From contig CANHKV010000003.1 of NCBI GenBank assembly GCA_947461445.1, positions 24,950 to 88,949 of the forward strand: 64,000 bases of DNA, in the 5' to 3' direction. A program made the translations under genes and the position numbers. The notes under the pieces were generated by a model. That model did not search any database. It saw only the letters and a program-made list of their open reading frames with translations, and was not told where the DNA came from. This document shows, one piece after another, positions 1 through 9,111 of this stretch. The stretch is from Holosporales bacterium (GTDB lineage: Bacteria > Pseudomonadota > Alphaproteobacteria > Holosporales > Holosporaceae). Numbering within the stretch: the first letter of the stretch is position 1; each line of letters opens with the position of its first letter.

Positions 1-427
1 AAAATGAATCTGTGATTAATCGTGGGGATAAAAATGGTGCGTACGGTCGCTTTTCTCCTGAATCGCAAGCATAGGGGTAACGCAGATGAATGATATCAAA
101 TGTGCCTTGATCCATCCACACTGGAATGGGGCTGTTTTGATGTACAGCAAAAGGTTTTAAATCATCCAATCCGCCCACATGGTCAAAATGAGCATGGGTT
201 AAAATCACGCCATCAATACGATCAATATTTTCTCGTAAAGCCTGTTGTCGGAAATCTGGCGTCACATCAATCAACCAATTTTCTTGACCAAATCGCACCA
301 TGGCTCCACAGCGCGTGCGTCTGTTTTTATTGCACAGGCGATTACAGTCCCCCCACTGATGGCGCACCAAGGGTACACCAGCCGATGATCCGCACCCCAA
401 AATACACAGTTCTGTTGCTGAAATCAT
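1..427 (-). CDS. MBL-fold metallo-hydrolase, partial (3' end outside the window)
   Basis: Reverse-strand reading from ATG at 427 gives an open frame to the window edge. The first residues run into a glycine-rich GCGSSAGVP strand. About 80 residues in comes the zinc-binding motif HAHFDHVGG, the HxHxDH signature of the metallo-beta-lactamase fold. The early GxGxSxGxP element is typical of the PhnP-like branch of small hydrolases (phosphodiesterase or RNase Z relatives), often found beside tatD in alphaproteobacteria. A GGGA element lies upstream of the ATG. The substrate cannot be told from the sequence, and the C-terminal half is not in the window. The fold assignment is firm and the branch is an inference. 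Confidence 0.85.
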   Translation of the reverse strand, partial: MISATELCILGCGSSAGVPLVRHQWGDCNRLCNKNRRTRCGAMVRFGQENWLIDVTPDFRQQALRENIDRIDGVILTHAHFDHVGGLDDLKPFAVHQNSPIPVWMDQGTFDIIHLRYPYACDSGEKRPYAPFLSPRLITDSF

Positions 428-651
428 GGCGTATCCCTGTTCCAAAAAAGTACAATTAAAGTACAATTAGTATGAATACGATGCTGATCAATATCAATCG
501 CAACGGTTTAGACAGAGGATTCATCATCACGACTGTTGGACCCAATGATGGGAGCGACTCAGCCCACCTAATCTTTTGTTTGTTGCGACTGATTATCCTG
601 GTAAAAAGAGCCATTTTGATGTACAATTTACTTTATTTGTATCGCATTTTC

Positions 652-2445
652 ATGTCGCTTTCTGGACCCCATCCCTCTGCATCGTCTGTATCTGTCACCC
701 AATCTCGAACAGGAAAAGTCTGGATCCATCCCCAAGATTGCGAACGCACCATCCTCTTTTTGAAACAAAAGTACGATATTTCTGATATGGCAGCACGTTT
801 GGCCTATCACCGTTTGAATTCCTTGGACGAAGCAGACGAAATATTTTCGCCCTATTTGCGCAATCAGTTGCCTGATCCATCTTTTTTACCGGATGCAGAA
901 TTGGCTTTTGAACACACCTTTGCCAGCCTGTTGGATAAAAAACCCGTAGGTGTTTGGGGCGATTATGATGTGGATGGGGCGTGCTCTGCGGCATTATTGG
1001 TGAAATATTTTCGGGCGCTGGATATTCCCGTTTCACCCTATATTCCTGATCGCTTTCAAGAAGGATACGGTCCAAATACGGCTGGATTATTATCCATGAA
1101 GGATCAAGGCATCGATACAGTATTTATTGTAGATTGTGGAACCACAGCTTTTCAGCCGCTGGCAATGGCCAAAGAATATGGCCTAACCGTCATTATTATC
1201 GATCACCATCGTGTGGCCCCAGAACACCCCGTCTGTCACGCCCTGATTAACCCAAAACGTGCCGACTATACGGGCCCATTGTTGTTGCAGCAATTGTGTG
1301 CCGGTGGTCTGGTGTTTTTATTTTTGGTGGGCTTAAGCCGTTATTTACGTGATCAAAATTATTTCGATGAAAATGGCATCAGCGAGCCCGATTTGTACAG
1401 CTTTTTAGATCTTGTGGCACTGAGCACCATTTGCGATATGATGCCGTTGCGTCACATCAATCGTGCTTTTGTGAAACAAGGCTTAAAAGTCATGCGAAAA
1501 CGCCATAATGTGGGTCTGACCTGTTTAATGGATGCATCTCGCATCAAAGGTATCCCCAGCCCCATTCATTTGGGTTATACCATTGGTCCACGTATTAATG
1601 CAGGTGGTCGCATTGGTGATGCCTCTTTGGGGGTACGTTTGTTGTCGTGCGAGGATAAACCAGCGGCCATTCAAATGGCCCAAGAGCTGAACCAACTGAA
1701 CCAAGAGCGCCAAGCCATTGAACGCAGCACCTTGGAACAAGCCATGAAACAGGCGCAAATGCAAACGGATAAACCCTATATCTTTGTATTCGGTGATCAT
1801 TGGCACGAAGGGGTTTTGGGCATTATGGCCAGCCATGTCAAAGAAGCATTCTTTAAGCCATCTTTTGTGCTTACAGCAAAAGGATCATGGTTAAAAGGGT
1901 CTGTGCGATCTATTCCGGGGGTAGATATTGCCGATCTCATCCATCGGGCTTGCCAAAAAGACCTGCTGGTGACCGGTGGAGGTCACCCCATGGCTGGGGG
2001 GTTAACCGTGGAAAGAGAAAAATTAGACCAATTTCTAGCTTTTATTGATCAGTTTTTTCAAGAATGTGAGAGCAGCCCAGAATCACCAGCCATCCCCATT
2101 GATATGGCCATTACCTTTGAACAACTGCGTGCCCCAGAACTGTTCAATGCACTGGATTATGTTGGTCCTTTTGGTGCCGACTATCCCCAACCCAAGTTTT
2201 TGGCCTCTAATTTGCTCCTAGAGCACGTTAAACCCTTTGGCTATAATCATTTGCGCATGTACGGCATTCAACCCAACGGACAATCCCACGCCATGGTATT
2301 TTTTCGTCAAGCCGAAAAAGAAATTGGTCAATGGTTGCTGTCTAAACCTTCTCATCGGGTAGACTGTTTATTAACCATCCAATCGGAATACCGATGGGGG
2401 TACCAACGTGCCCTGCTGATCATAGAGGATATTGCCACATGTTAA
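652..2445 (+). CDS. recJ: Single-stranded-DNA exonuclease RecJ
   Basis: RecJ is a 5'-3' exonuclease on single-stranded DNA, used in recombinational and mismatch repair. The 597-residue product carries the DHH-family motifs in order: GDYDVDGA (about residues 103-110), VDCGTT (about 160) and IIDHH (about 183-187). The DHHA1 glycine-rich GGGHPMAGG follows in the C-terminal third, then an OB-like tail. The frame is open upstream to 472, but those 60 residues do not resemble RecJ, so I chose the ATG at 652, where family-like sequence begins. Its last codons overlap the start of rimM (ATGTTAA), so the two are probably translationally coupled. Confidence 0.95.
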   Translation: MSLSGPHPSASSVSVTQSRTGKVWIHPQDCERTILFLKQKYDISDMAARLAYHRLNSLDEADEIFSPYLRNQLPDPSFLPDAELAFEHTFASLLDKKPVGVWGDYDVDGACSAALLVKYFRALDIPVSPYIPDRFQEGYGPNTAGLLSMKDQGIDTVFIVDCGTTAFQPLAMAKEYGLTVIIIDHHRVAPEHPVCHALINPKRADYTGPLLLQQLCAGGLVFLFLVGLSRYLRDQNYFDENGISEPDLYSFLDLVALSTICDMMPLRHINRAFVKQGLKVMRKRHNVGLTCLMDASRIKGIPSPIHLGYTIGPRINAGGRIGDASLGVRLLSCEDKPAAIQMAQELNQLNQERQAIERSTLEQAMKQAQMQTDKPYIFVFGDHWHEGVLGIMASHVKEAFFKPSFVLTAKGSWLKGSVRSIPGVDIADLIHRACQKDLLVTGGGHPMAGGLTVEREKLDQFLAFIDQFFQECESSPESPAIPIDMAITFEQLRAPELFNALDYVGPFGADYPQPKFLASNLLLEHVKPFGYNHLRMYGIQPNGQSHAMVFFRQAEKEIGQWLLSKPSHRVDCLLTIQSEYRWGYQRALLIIEDIATC

Positions 2446-2966
2446 CACCCTTCACCCCTCATCTTACTGGGGAATCCACCCCCCCAAGTCAACCCATCAT
2501 TGTTGGAAAAGTACTGACCACCCATGGCGTGCGTGGTCAAATTAAAGTACATAGTTTTATGCAAAATCCATGGGATTTGGGAAATGCCAGTCCTTTTTGG
2601 ATCAACGATCAGCATTTTACCCAATGGAGTCACTTTAAGCCTATGGGTAAACCAGGTGTTTTCTTGGCCAGCTTGGCCAATATTGTGACCATGAATCAGG
2701 CTGAAATCTTTCGTCACGCCCACATTGTCATTGATCGATCCCAATTGCCAGATGTGGAAGGAGAAATCTATTACAAAGATTTAGAAGGAAAAGCAGTCAT
2801 GGATTGTCATGGTACCCCCATGGGCCACGTTGTCCACGTCCATGATTTTGGTGCCGGCCCAATACTAGAATTATCAGAAACAGGATTGATGATTTCTTTT
2901 TATGCCATTGTTGATCCTGGCTCTGATGTTTTGCAATTAAAGTCTGCACATGAATCTTTTCTATAG
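2439..2966 (+). CDS. rimM: Ribosome maturation factor RimM
   Basis: RimM binds S19 and helps late assembly of the 30S head. The 175-residue product has the N-terminal barrel entered by IIVGKVLTTHGVRGQIKV (about residues 20-37). A PRC-barrel half follows from about residue 105, with YYKDLEGKAV, HVVHVHDFGAGP and a final IVDPG strand. The ATG at 2439 overlaps the recJ stop by seven bases, and the frame reading further back into recJ is an artefact. In many proteobacteria rimM sits with rpsP, trmD and rplS. Here it follows recJ instead, and none of those partners lies in the window. A terminator-like hairpin follows at 3016. Confidence 0.93.
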   Translation: MLTPFTPHLTGESTPPSQPIIVGKVLTTHGVRGQIKVHSFMQNPWDLGNASPFWINDQHFTQWSHFKPMGKPGVFLASLANIVTMNQAEIFRHAHIVIDRSQLPDVEGEIYYKDLEGKAVMDCHGTPMGHVVHVHDFGAGPILELSETGLMISFYAIVDPGSDVLQLKSAHESFL

Positions 2967-3015
2967 GGACCCATCACAGTGTTCTTCCGTTGCAGAACTA
3001 CGTTTCCAGTACTGC

Positions 3016-3041
3016 GTTTTCAGGATCCCTTGAAAACTTTT
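3016..3041 (+). terminator. Rho-independent terminator after rimM
   Basis: GTTTTCA (3016-3022) pairs perfectly with TGAAAAC (3031-3037) across an 8-base loop, and four T follow. It sits between the converging ends of rimM and dnaN. The T run serves the plus strand, so it most likely ends recJ-rimM transcription. Confidence 0.6.
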
Positions 3042-3045
3042 GGGT

Positions 3046-4290
3046 CTAAATACGTGTGGGCATCAAGACATAATTCAGGGTGGGGTCTGATGGATCTTGG
3101 AATAACGCAGGGGAAAGACCGTCTTTGAACAGCATCACAATGGTTTCTCCCTTGATGTGTTGGCAAATATCCAAAACATATTTCGGGTTTAATCCCAAAA
3201 TTAATTCCGCACCAGAATAGGCCACAGATAGGGTTTCCTGGGCAGATCCATACTGTGGGCTGTGGGCGGACAAGGTCAGGGTATTATCAGAAAAAACCAA
3301 CTTGATGACCCGTTGTCGCTCTGAACTCACCATCCCTACACGGGCCATGGCGTGCTCTAAACCCTTGACATTCATTTCTATACGGTGCGGATGCCCCTCT
3401 GGAATGGCTTGCTGATAGTCTGGAAATTGCCCCTCTAGCAACCGCGATGAAAAATGTCCGCGAGCAAAAGAGACCATCATTTGTTGATTAGAAAAGGAAA
3501 CTTCTATTTCAGCTGCCGATTCGGTCAATAATTTACACAACTCAGAAATGGCTTTACGCCCTACAATGACATGGGGCGCGTCCATCAAATTGACCGCTGG
3601 AACGGGCAACCAACTTAATGCCAATCGATGGGCATCGGTGGCCACCGCACGCCAGGTATCCCCACAGGGATGAAAATAAATTCCATTTAATGAATATCGT
3701 GCTTCCTCTGTTGACATGGCAAAACGGGTATCATCAATGATTTTCTTGAAATGGCTGGCCAGTATTTTTAACGAAAAAGGCAAAATTTTTGGATGAATTT
3801 GAGGGAAGTCTACGGCACTTAACGTAGGGACATTAAATTCGATGGTTCCACTGGCCACACGAATAATCCCATCTGGCAATGTGTTCAGCACAATCTGTCC
3901 TTCGGGCAATTTTCGAACAATATCGTGTAACAAATGCACAGGAACCGTTGTAACTCCTGACTGATGCACTGTGGCAGGAATCACTTCAACCAAACTCATT
4001 TCCAAATCTGTCCCCATCAGGGACATGCTGTCACCCACAGCTTCCAACAAAACATGGGTCAAAATGGGTGTGCTCCCGCGGCGTTCGATAACACTTTGCT
4101 GGTGACCCAACACTTTTAAAAATCGACTTTTTTCCACGCAAACATGCATGATTGCCCCACGATTAACGGGTTGATCAGCAGACGATACCAACTCTGGACC
4201 AGAATAATCCGAATCAACAGCCGTATTCTCCGATCCTGATGTTTCAAAATTTCCGTGGGCGATAAAGGATGTATTGAAAGGGGTGGCCAT
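3046..4290 (-). CDS. dnaN: DNA polymerase III beta sliding clamp
   Basis: DnaN is the ring clamp that tethers the replicative polymerase. Family-like sequence starts at MHVCVEKSRFL (ATG at 4149) and gives 367 residues, the usual length, with three repeated clamp domains. Recognisable parts are STPILTHVLLEA, the SSRLLEGQFPDYQQAIP linker region and the C-terminal NYVLMPTRI. The frame stays open upstream. An ATG at 4290 has an AGGA element nine bases before it, while the 4149 ATG has only a weak GGGG. I give the longer call (414 residues), but the first 47 residues do not match the family and may be untranslated. It lies downstream of dnaA in the same direction. Confidence 0.9.
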   Translation of the reverse strand: MATPFNTSFIAHGNFETSGSENTAVDSDYSGPELVSSADQPVNRGAIMHVCVEKSRFLKVLGHQQSVIERRGSTPILTHVLLEAVGDSMSLMGTDLEMSLVEVIPATVHQSGVTTVPVHLLHDIVRKLPEGQIVLNTLPDGIIRVASGTIEFNVPTLSAVDFPQIHPKILPFSLKILASHFKKIIDDTRFAMSTEEARYSLNGIYFHPCGDTWRAVATDAHRLALSWLPVPAVNLMDAPHVIVGRKAISELCKLLTESAAEIEVSFSNQQMMVSFARGHFSSRLLEGQFPDYQQAIPEGHPHRIEMNVKGLEHAMARVGMVSSERQRVIKLVFSDNTLTLSAHSPQYGSAQETLSVAYSGAELILGLNPKYVLDICQHIKGETIVMLFKDGLSPALFQDPSDPTLNYVLMPTRI

Positions 4291-4394
4291 GGGGCGTATT
4301 CCTAAAAAGGGTTGCAAAAAAAAATGATCAAAACAACACTGTCATTTTATCTATCTTACAGATAACAAAGCAAGCGAAAAAGGATTGACCAAAC

Positions 4395-5771
4395 TTATAC
4401 GGATCTGTGCTCTAAAAAATTGCGCAACAGCCCCACATCTTCTGCCATGCCAGGATCTTTTTTTAATAAATCCTCGACTGTGGAAATGGCATGCATAACG
4501 GTGGTATGATCACGCCCCCCAAAATGTCGACCAATGGCTGGCAATGAAATGGTGGTCATGGATTTAATCAAAAACATGGCAATTTGTCTGGGTCGGGTTA
4601 CGGATCGAGACCGTTTGGCCGAATGCAAATCCGTTAATCGAATATGGAAATATTCACACACCCGTTTTTCAATATCATGAATACTGACACTCTTTAACGG
4701 TGGACGCAGCACATCTTTTAACACGTTTTGAACCAAATCCAAAGACAAACTGCGTCCGACCAACGTACTGTGCGCCATCACGCGGGTCAATGCGCCTTCC
4801 AGCTCTCGCACACTAGAGGAAATACTTTCAGCCAAAAACTCCAATATCTCCATAGGAAAATCAATGGGCTGCAGGGCCGCTTTGCTCTGTAAAATGCCCA
4901 AACGTAATTCATAATTGGTGGGATGCAAATCTGCGGCCAATCCCCAACCCAATCGCGATTTAATCCGCTCTGGCAAACCCTCTATGTCTGAGGGCGATTT
5001 ATCAGCCGAAATCACCACCTGTCGTTGGGCATCCACCAGAGCATTAAAGGTATGAAAAAATTCCTCCTGAGTCGACTCTTTGCCACTGATAAATTGCACA
5101 TCATCAATCATCAACACATGAACGGATCGAAAACGCTCTTTAAACGCCATAATATTTTTAAACCGCAACGCCCGAATAAAATAATACATGAATTTTTCAG
5201 CCGACAAGTACAACACTTTTTTTCGACCCTGAGAACGCTGCACAATGGTGTGGGCAATGGCATGCATTAAATGGGTTTTTCCGTGCCCCACAGGTCCATA
5301 TAAAAACAATGGATTATACTTGGTTTCATCCGATTCCGCCACGCACCGTGCCGCAGAATAGGCAAACTCATTGGGCTTTCCCACCACAAATTGATCAAAG
5401 GTAAAACGTGGATCCAATGGCGCTGTGGGAATATCCCGTTCATCATCCATCGGGGTCATATAGGAAAAATCTGGGGAAAAATCCAGCTCTTTTTCCACCT
5501 CTGTCACCACAGGATTCAAAACCTGGAACAATACCACATCCTGGCACCCAGGAATTTCTCTGTACAATACTGTTTTAATGGTGTCTAAATAATGGCACTC
5601 TATCCAATCTTTGACAAATCTGGATTGGGTGGATATGACGAAAACACCATCATCAAAGGCTGTATTTTCCAGTTGACGAAACCAATCATGGTATACGGTT
5701 TGACCAAAATGTTCGGTTAAAACCGCTTTCCATGATCGTGTTTCTGGTGTTGGCGCAAGAGCATTTCCCAC
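4395..5771 (-). CDS. dnaA: Chromosomal replication initiator DnaA
   Basis: DnaA binds DnaA boxes at the origin and melts it in its ATP form. The 458-residue product shows an N-terminal DnaB-contact domain (residues 10-80), a linker, and the AAA+ domain. That domain has Walker A GPVGHGKTH (about 159-167), Walker B VLMIDDVQF and a sensor region. The C-terminal DNA-binding helix-turn-helix contains the signature GGRDHTTVMHA. The start is GTG at 5771, chosen because GAGGAG lies eight bases upstream. It sits between rpsT (72 bases upstream) and dnaN, all on the minus strand. I saw no cluster of DnaA boxes in the flanking gaps, so the origin is not placed here. Confidence 0.97.
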   Translation of the reverse strand: MGNALAPTPETRSWKAVLTEHFGQTVYHDWFRQLENTAFDDGVFVISTQSRFVKDWIECHYLDTIKTVLYREIPGCQDVVLFQVLNPVVTEVEKELDFSPDFSYMTPMDDERDIPTAPLDPRFTFDQFVVGKPNEFAYSAARCVAESDETKYNPLFLYGPVGHGKTHLMHAIAHTIVQRSQGRKKVLYLSAEKFMYYFIRALRFKNIMAFKERFRSVHVLMIDDVQFISGKESTQEEFFHTFNALVDAQRQVVISADKSPSDIEGLPERIKSRLGWGLAADLHPTNYELRLGILQSKAALQPIDFPMEILEFLAESISSSVRELEGALTRVMAHSTLVGRSLSLDLVQNVLKDVLRPPLKSVSIHDIEKRVCEYFHIRLTDLHSAKRSRSVTRPRQIAMFLIKSMTTISLPAIGRHFGGRDHTTVMHAISTVEDLLKKDPGMAEDVGLLRNFLEHRSV

Positions 5772-5843
5772 AGCAAATCTCCTCTATGGAGGTGCTCCCC
5801 CCAGCAAAAATGACGATGTTACCTGACCTGATCAGACAAAGGT

Positions 5844-6098
5844 CTAAACCTTGGACGCCGATCCAGCCAAGGATTTCATCAAAATACTGGTTTGACGCGC
5901 TGCAGAATTACGATGGATCACCCCTTTGGATGCCGCTGTATCCAGGGCTTTTTGGGCGCTCTGAATATTTTCTGGCGTACATTCGCCCTTTTTAATCTTC
6001 TTTAAGAATGTTCTCAACGCACTGATGGCCGATTTGTTGGCAACTCTTTTTTTGCTGTCGCGACGAAGGCGTTTTTTGGCCGATGCATGGTTGGGCAT
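5844..6098 (-). CDS. rpsT: 30S ribosomal protein S20
   Basis: S20 is a helical primary binder of 16S rRNA. The 84-residue lysine/arginine-rich product begins MPNHASAKKRLRRDSKKR, matching the family's usual ANxxSAxKRxRQ pattern. It ends with the conserved GVIHRNSAARQTSIL segment and has the normal length. It lies 72 bases upstream of dnaA on the same strand, an arrangement common in alphaproteobacteria, so the two may share transcription. Confidence 0.96.
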   Translation of the reverse strand: MPNHASAKKRLRRDSKKRVANKSAISALRTFLKKIKKGECTPENIQSAQKALDTAASKGVIHRNSAARQTSILMKSLAGSASKV

Positions 6099-6180
6099 AA
6101 GGTGTAAATGATCTAAAAATCCATAGGTTCATTCTAAATCAACCATGACAAGGAATCAACCCTGAGAAAAAGCTTTTCCT

Positions 6181-6189
6181 GGGGGGGGG
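6181..6189. repeat. Homopolymer of nine G
   Basis: An uninterrupted G9 tract lies about 140 bases upstream of the start of the exported protein at 6330 and about 80 bases upstream of rpsT. Tracts of this length are prone to slip during replication. Confidence 0.7.
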
Positions 6190-6329
6190 ACACATGGTGG
6201 AAGATCTGGCCAGCATGAACGGTCATGAACAAAACGGCCCTATCAAAGACCATCATAAATAGTTTTTCCTTGATTCATGATTTGCCTTGGATTAACATAA
6301 TAAAGTTAACTTTTAATTTACGAAAAAAA

Positions 6330-7877
6330 ATGATAAAACGATACACATATCGTCACTATGCTCTTATGGCTCTGGCCCTGTCCGTTACCACGCTGTGCAA
6401 CAATACAACCGTGCGTGGGGTGGATAATCATTGTGAGGTGGATGGCTATACTAATAGACAAAATAAATGGGTTACAGAAAATACAAATGAAGAAGTAGAA
6501 GAAATTTATTTGGACTTTCTGAAAAAATTTTTTCGAGCAGAGATGAGAGGAGGAAGCGTATACAAAATCTCATCACCAGACAGCAAACGAACAAGTTTTG
6601 AATATGTCATTAATAAGATTCATAATGATGGAACATACCCTTATTTTTTAACTCTAGATCCATCTGCAATAATCCGATGCCTGGATGACATAATGAGTAC
6701 ATGTGAGGGCATGAAAACACTTAATGCCAATAATAACACCATTTCCCCGATTAACAAATCAGCATGGTTCTTGAATCAAGACTATCAATGTCAATGCTTA
6801 ATGCATACTGATGGTAAAAAAGAAGTGCGCGTATTCAACCAACACTTAAAAAGGCCGCTTGAGACTGTAAGCCTTCACCGGAAAAAGACGACTGATCCAT
6901 TTGGAAAGAAAGAGGTATCGTACAGCATCTATAAGGAAGGTGAGTCTCCTGCAAATCGCATTGATATAAACATATATATAGATGCCACAAGAAATCAGCT
7001 TGTTTTTGAGACAAAAGACGGTGATAAAAAAACAGTACAAAAAACAGTACAATTAGAAAAAATTGTTGAAAAAGATGATATACTAACAGAGATTGTAAAA
7101 AAAATATCGTTAGAATATTACCAAAAAGCGAATACAGAATGGATATATAATGACGAAGAAATGGCAATGGTAATGCAACAATCGATAAATGAGTTTCAGA
7201 TGGCTCAGCCACAGATGCAGAAAAACTCTTTAGTACACAACAATCAACTGACAAGTGTCTCAAAACAGAACACCTCTTACTATTCCCAAAATCAAAGCTC
7301 TAATCTAAATAATGCTGAAGAATATTTGCAACAGATGTATCAGCCACAGATGCAGAAAAACTCTTTAGTACACAACAATCAACTGACAAGTGTCTCAAAA
7401 CAGAACACCCCTTACTATTCCCAAAATCAAAGCTCTAATTCAAATGTATTACCGGGTACAAAAGAAGGGCAGTTTAATGTACAAGGAGAACGGGTAAATG
7501 AGCACATGCAAGCAATAGAATACTATAATTCAAACATAAAAAATCTTACACCAAAAATATTAAATGGTATAGAAGAAGAAGCAAAGGTTAAGACAGAAAA
7601 TAGACCCGATTTATGGACTAAAATTGCCCCTAAAATAGTCAGTCTAAAAAAGCAATATGAGCCGATACTTAATGAAAATATTAGTCAAATTAGAAGTACA
7701 ATAGCATACTTTGATTCAAACATAAAAAATCTTACGAAAGAAAATCTCATATCACTAACAAAAGAGGTATTAGGTATAGCACCAAATAAAAGCGAATTAT
7801 GGTATGAACTTTCCATTAAACTGCGTAATCTAAAAAATAATTTTGATAAACACAACCCAACATCTACAAATAAATAA
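6330..7877 (+). CDS. Exported protein of unknown function with internal repeats (paralog of 8083-9051)
   Basis: I do not recognise the family. From ATG 6330 the 515-residue product begins with a Sec signal peptide: basic MIKRYTYRH, then the hydrophobic run YALMALALSVTTL. The frame is open back to 6225, but starting there would bury the signal. The middle (about residues 290-370) is rich in Q, N and S and holds two near-identical 33-residue units. The C-terminus has two diverged helical units of about 60 residues, each opening with a SNIKNLT motif and containing a W near its middle. The first half can be aligned by eye with the next gene (FL..F, YVI, FLT/FIT, LEKV patterns). It is AT-rich compared with the core genes. 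Likely a periplasmic or secreted host-interaction protein, by inference only. Confidence 0.75.
   Translation: MIKRYTYRHYALMALALSVTTLCNNTTVRGVDNHCEVDGYTNRQNKWVTENTNEEVEEIYLDFLKKFFRAEMRGGSVYKISSPDSKRTSFEYVINKIHNDGTYPYFLTLDPSAIIRCLDDIMSTCEGMKTLNANNNTISPINKSAWFLNQDYQCQCLMHTDGKKEVRVFNQHLKRPLETVSLHRKKTTDPFGKKEVSYSIYKEGESPANRIDINIYIDATRNQLVFETKDGDKKTVQKTVQLEKIVEKDDILTEIVKKISLEYYQKANTEWIYNDEEMAMVMQQSINEFQMAQPQMQKNSLVHNNQLTSVSKQNTSYYSQNQSSNLNNAEEYLQQMYQPQMQKNSLVHNNQLTSVSKQNTPYYSQNQSSNSNVLPGTKEGQFNVQGERVNEHMQAIEYYNSNIKNLTPKILNGIEEEAKVKTENRPDLWTKIAPKIVSLKKQYEPILNENISQIRSTIAYFDSNIKNLTKENLISLTKEVLGIAPNKSELWYELSIKLRNLKNNFDKHNPTSTNK
7206..7439 (+). repeat. Two 99-base direct repeats inside the exported-protein gene
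   Basis: Bases 7206-7304 recur at 7341-7439 with a single T-to-C difference. The spacing is 135 bases, so each copy plus spacer is 45 codons and the reading frame is kept. Each copy starts with QPQMQKNSL and ends with SQNQSSN in the protein. Confidence 0.9.
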
Positions 7878-7912
7878 ACTGTTTTGTATTTGAATGGTTG
7901 TATGGATACAAC

Positions 7913-7963
7913 GGGGGACAGGGGTATAGATCCATAGGATGGGAGAAAGCCCCCCCTTTTTTT
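7913..7963 (+). terminator. Possible Rho-independent terminator
   Basis: A G-rich segment (GGGGG at 7913-7917, GGGG at 7921-7924) can pair with the C7 run at 7950-7956. That run is followed at once by T7 (7957-7963). The loop is long, so the structure is less certain than the T tract. It would end transcription of the exported protein upstream. Confidence 0.45.
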
Positions 7964-8082
7964 AGGTATAAAGCATAAGATATCTCCAAATATTAACTGG
8001 CCATGATACCCCCTCTTGCATCATGTCTTATTTTTGTTTATGGTAATGGGATCAAATCAATACACATTATTTCTAATAAATC

Positions 8083-9051
8083 ATGAATAAAAATAACATC
8101 TATCGCATTTATGCGTTTACGGTCACCCTCCTGTTAATGGCGAACATTATACCGGGTTACACAGCCCCTTATACTGACAAAAAAAAGCAATACTCTAAAA
8201 AATCCGTTGACAAGTATGGTTTATTTAAAAAAGAGCAGCCTGAGCATTTTCTCCGCACGCATTTTAAAAACGACAATGTGTGGAAAGTTAAGACAAACCA
8301 AGATACAGACTTGAAATATGTCATACAACTGAACTCTAATCGTTGGCAACATTTTATTACCAAGATCAATGGTGCTAATATTTTCCGTATTATTAATGAA
8401 TTTTTTGCCCAAAGGGTGGCTGGATCCAATACAGCAGATTTGAATCCGGCTGCCAAATTTATTGGAGGTGTATACGCCACCGTAACCCCCCCTGGTCAGT
8501 CCAGCCTATACTTGCACGAAAAAGACACGAACACACCAACGGCACCCAAGCCGATGTCAAAATACAAGTATGTTGACAACAACAATAAACAAATTAGACT
8601 TAAATATAGAATAATTAACAACAATCTGATCATTTCTGATGATAAAAATCAAGAAATTGGATGTTTAAAACTAGAAAAAGTAGATTTAAAAAAATTAGAC
8701 ACCAAAGATTCAAAATATTCCACCAAAGGTTCTGAATATGCGGAAAAACTGAACGGAATACGAGATGGTAAAACAAAGGCAGAGGTGAATTATATTGTTG
8801 AAAAAATCGAAGACATCAAAAATAACAATCAATACTGGAAAAAGAATGCACGTATTATTAAAAGCTTTGTAAACGATGCAGTGTTGGATCCGAATTTTTC
8901 AAATCAATCCAACATCAAACTGAACAAAAAAACAAAGGAAGAATTAGATAAAATTATTGAAAAAATCAGAGCATACATAAAAAATAACAAAAAATGGAGC
9001 ACGCATTTAGATCAAATTGTAACATTAATAGATAAAACCATAATGGGTTGA
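8083..9051 (+). CDS. Exported protein of unknown function, paralog of 6330-7877
   Basis: I do not recognise the family. The 322-residue product starts with a Sec signal peptide (MNKNNIYRIY, then FTVTLLLMANIIPG, with a likely cut after GYTA). The body resembles the preceding protein: FLRTHFKND / VWKV / YVIQ / HFITKI in the first third and a CLKLEKVDLKK segment near the middle. The last 90 residues hold two lysine-rich helical units, one with VEKIEDIKNNNQYW and one with IEKIRAYIKNNKKW. The similar layout and the tandem, co-directional position suggest duplication of an ancestral secreted gene. It is AT-rich with many lysine and asparagine codons. It ends 232 bases before the converging end of rpoC. 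Confidence 0.75.
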   Translation: MNKNNIYRIYAFTVTLLLMANIIPGYTAPYTDKKKQYSKKSVDKYGLFKKEQPEHFLRTHFKNDNVWKVKTNQDTDLKYVIQLNSNRWQHFITKINGANIFRIINEFFAQRVAGSNTADLNPAAKFIGGVYATVTPPGQSSLYLHEKDTNTPTAPKPMSKYKYVDNNNKQIRLKYRIINNNLIISDDKNQEIGCLKLEKVDLKKLDTKDSKYSTKGSEYAEKLNGIRDGKTKAEVNYIVEKIEDIKNNNQYWKKNARIIKSFVNDAVLDPNFSNQSNIKLNKKTKEELDKIIEKIRAYIKNNKKWSTHLDQIVTLIDKTIMG

Positions 9052-9111
9052 ATAAAAGAGGGTTAAAAAAGCTTTAAGTAATGGTACATTGAACTGAAAC
9101 ATCCCTATCAT

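Noticed and set aside
472..651. 60-residue N-terminal extension of RecJ
   Set aside because: The frame is open but the residues do not look like RecJ; family-like sequence begins at the ATG at 652.
5772..6329. Replication origin near dnaA
   Set aside because: By eye no cluster of DnaA boxes or clear AT-rich unwinding element is seen on either side of rpsT-dnaA; a skew or motif computation would be needed.
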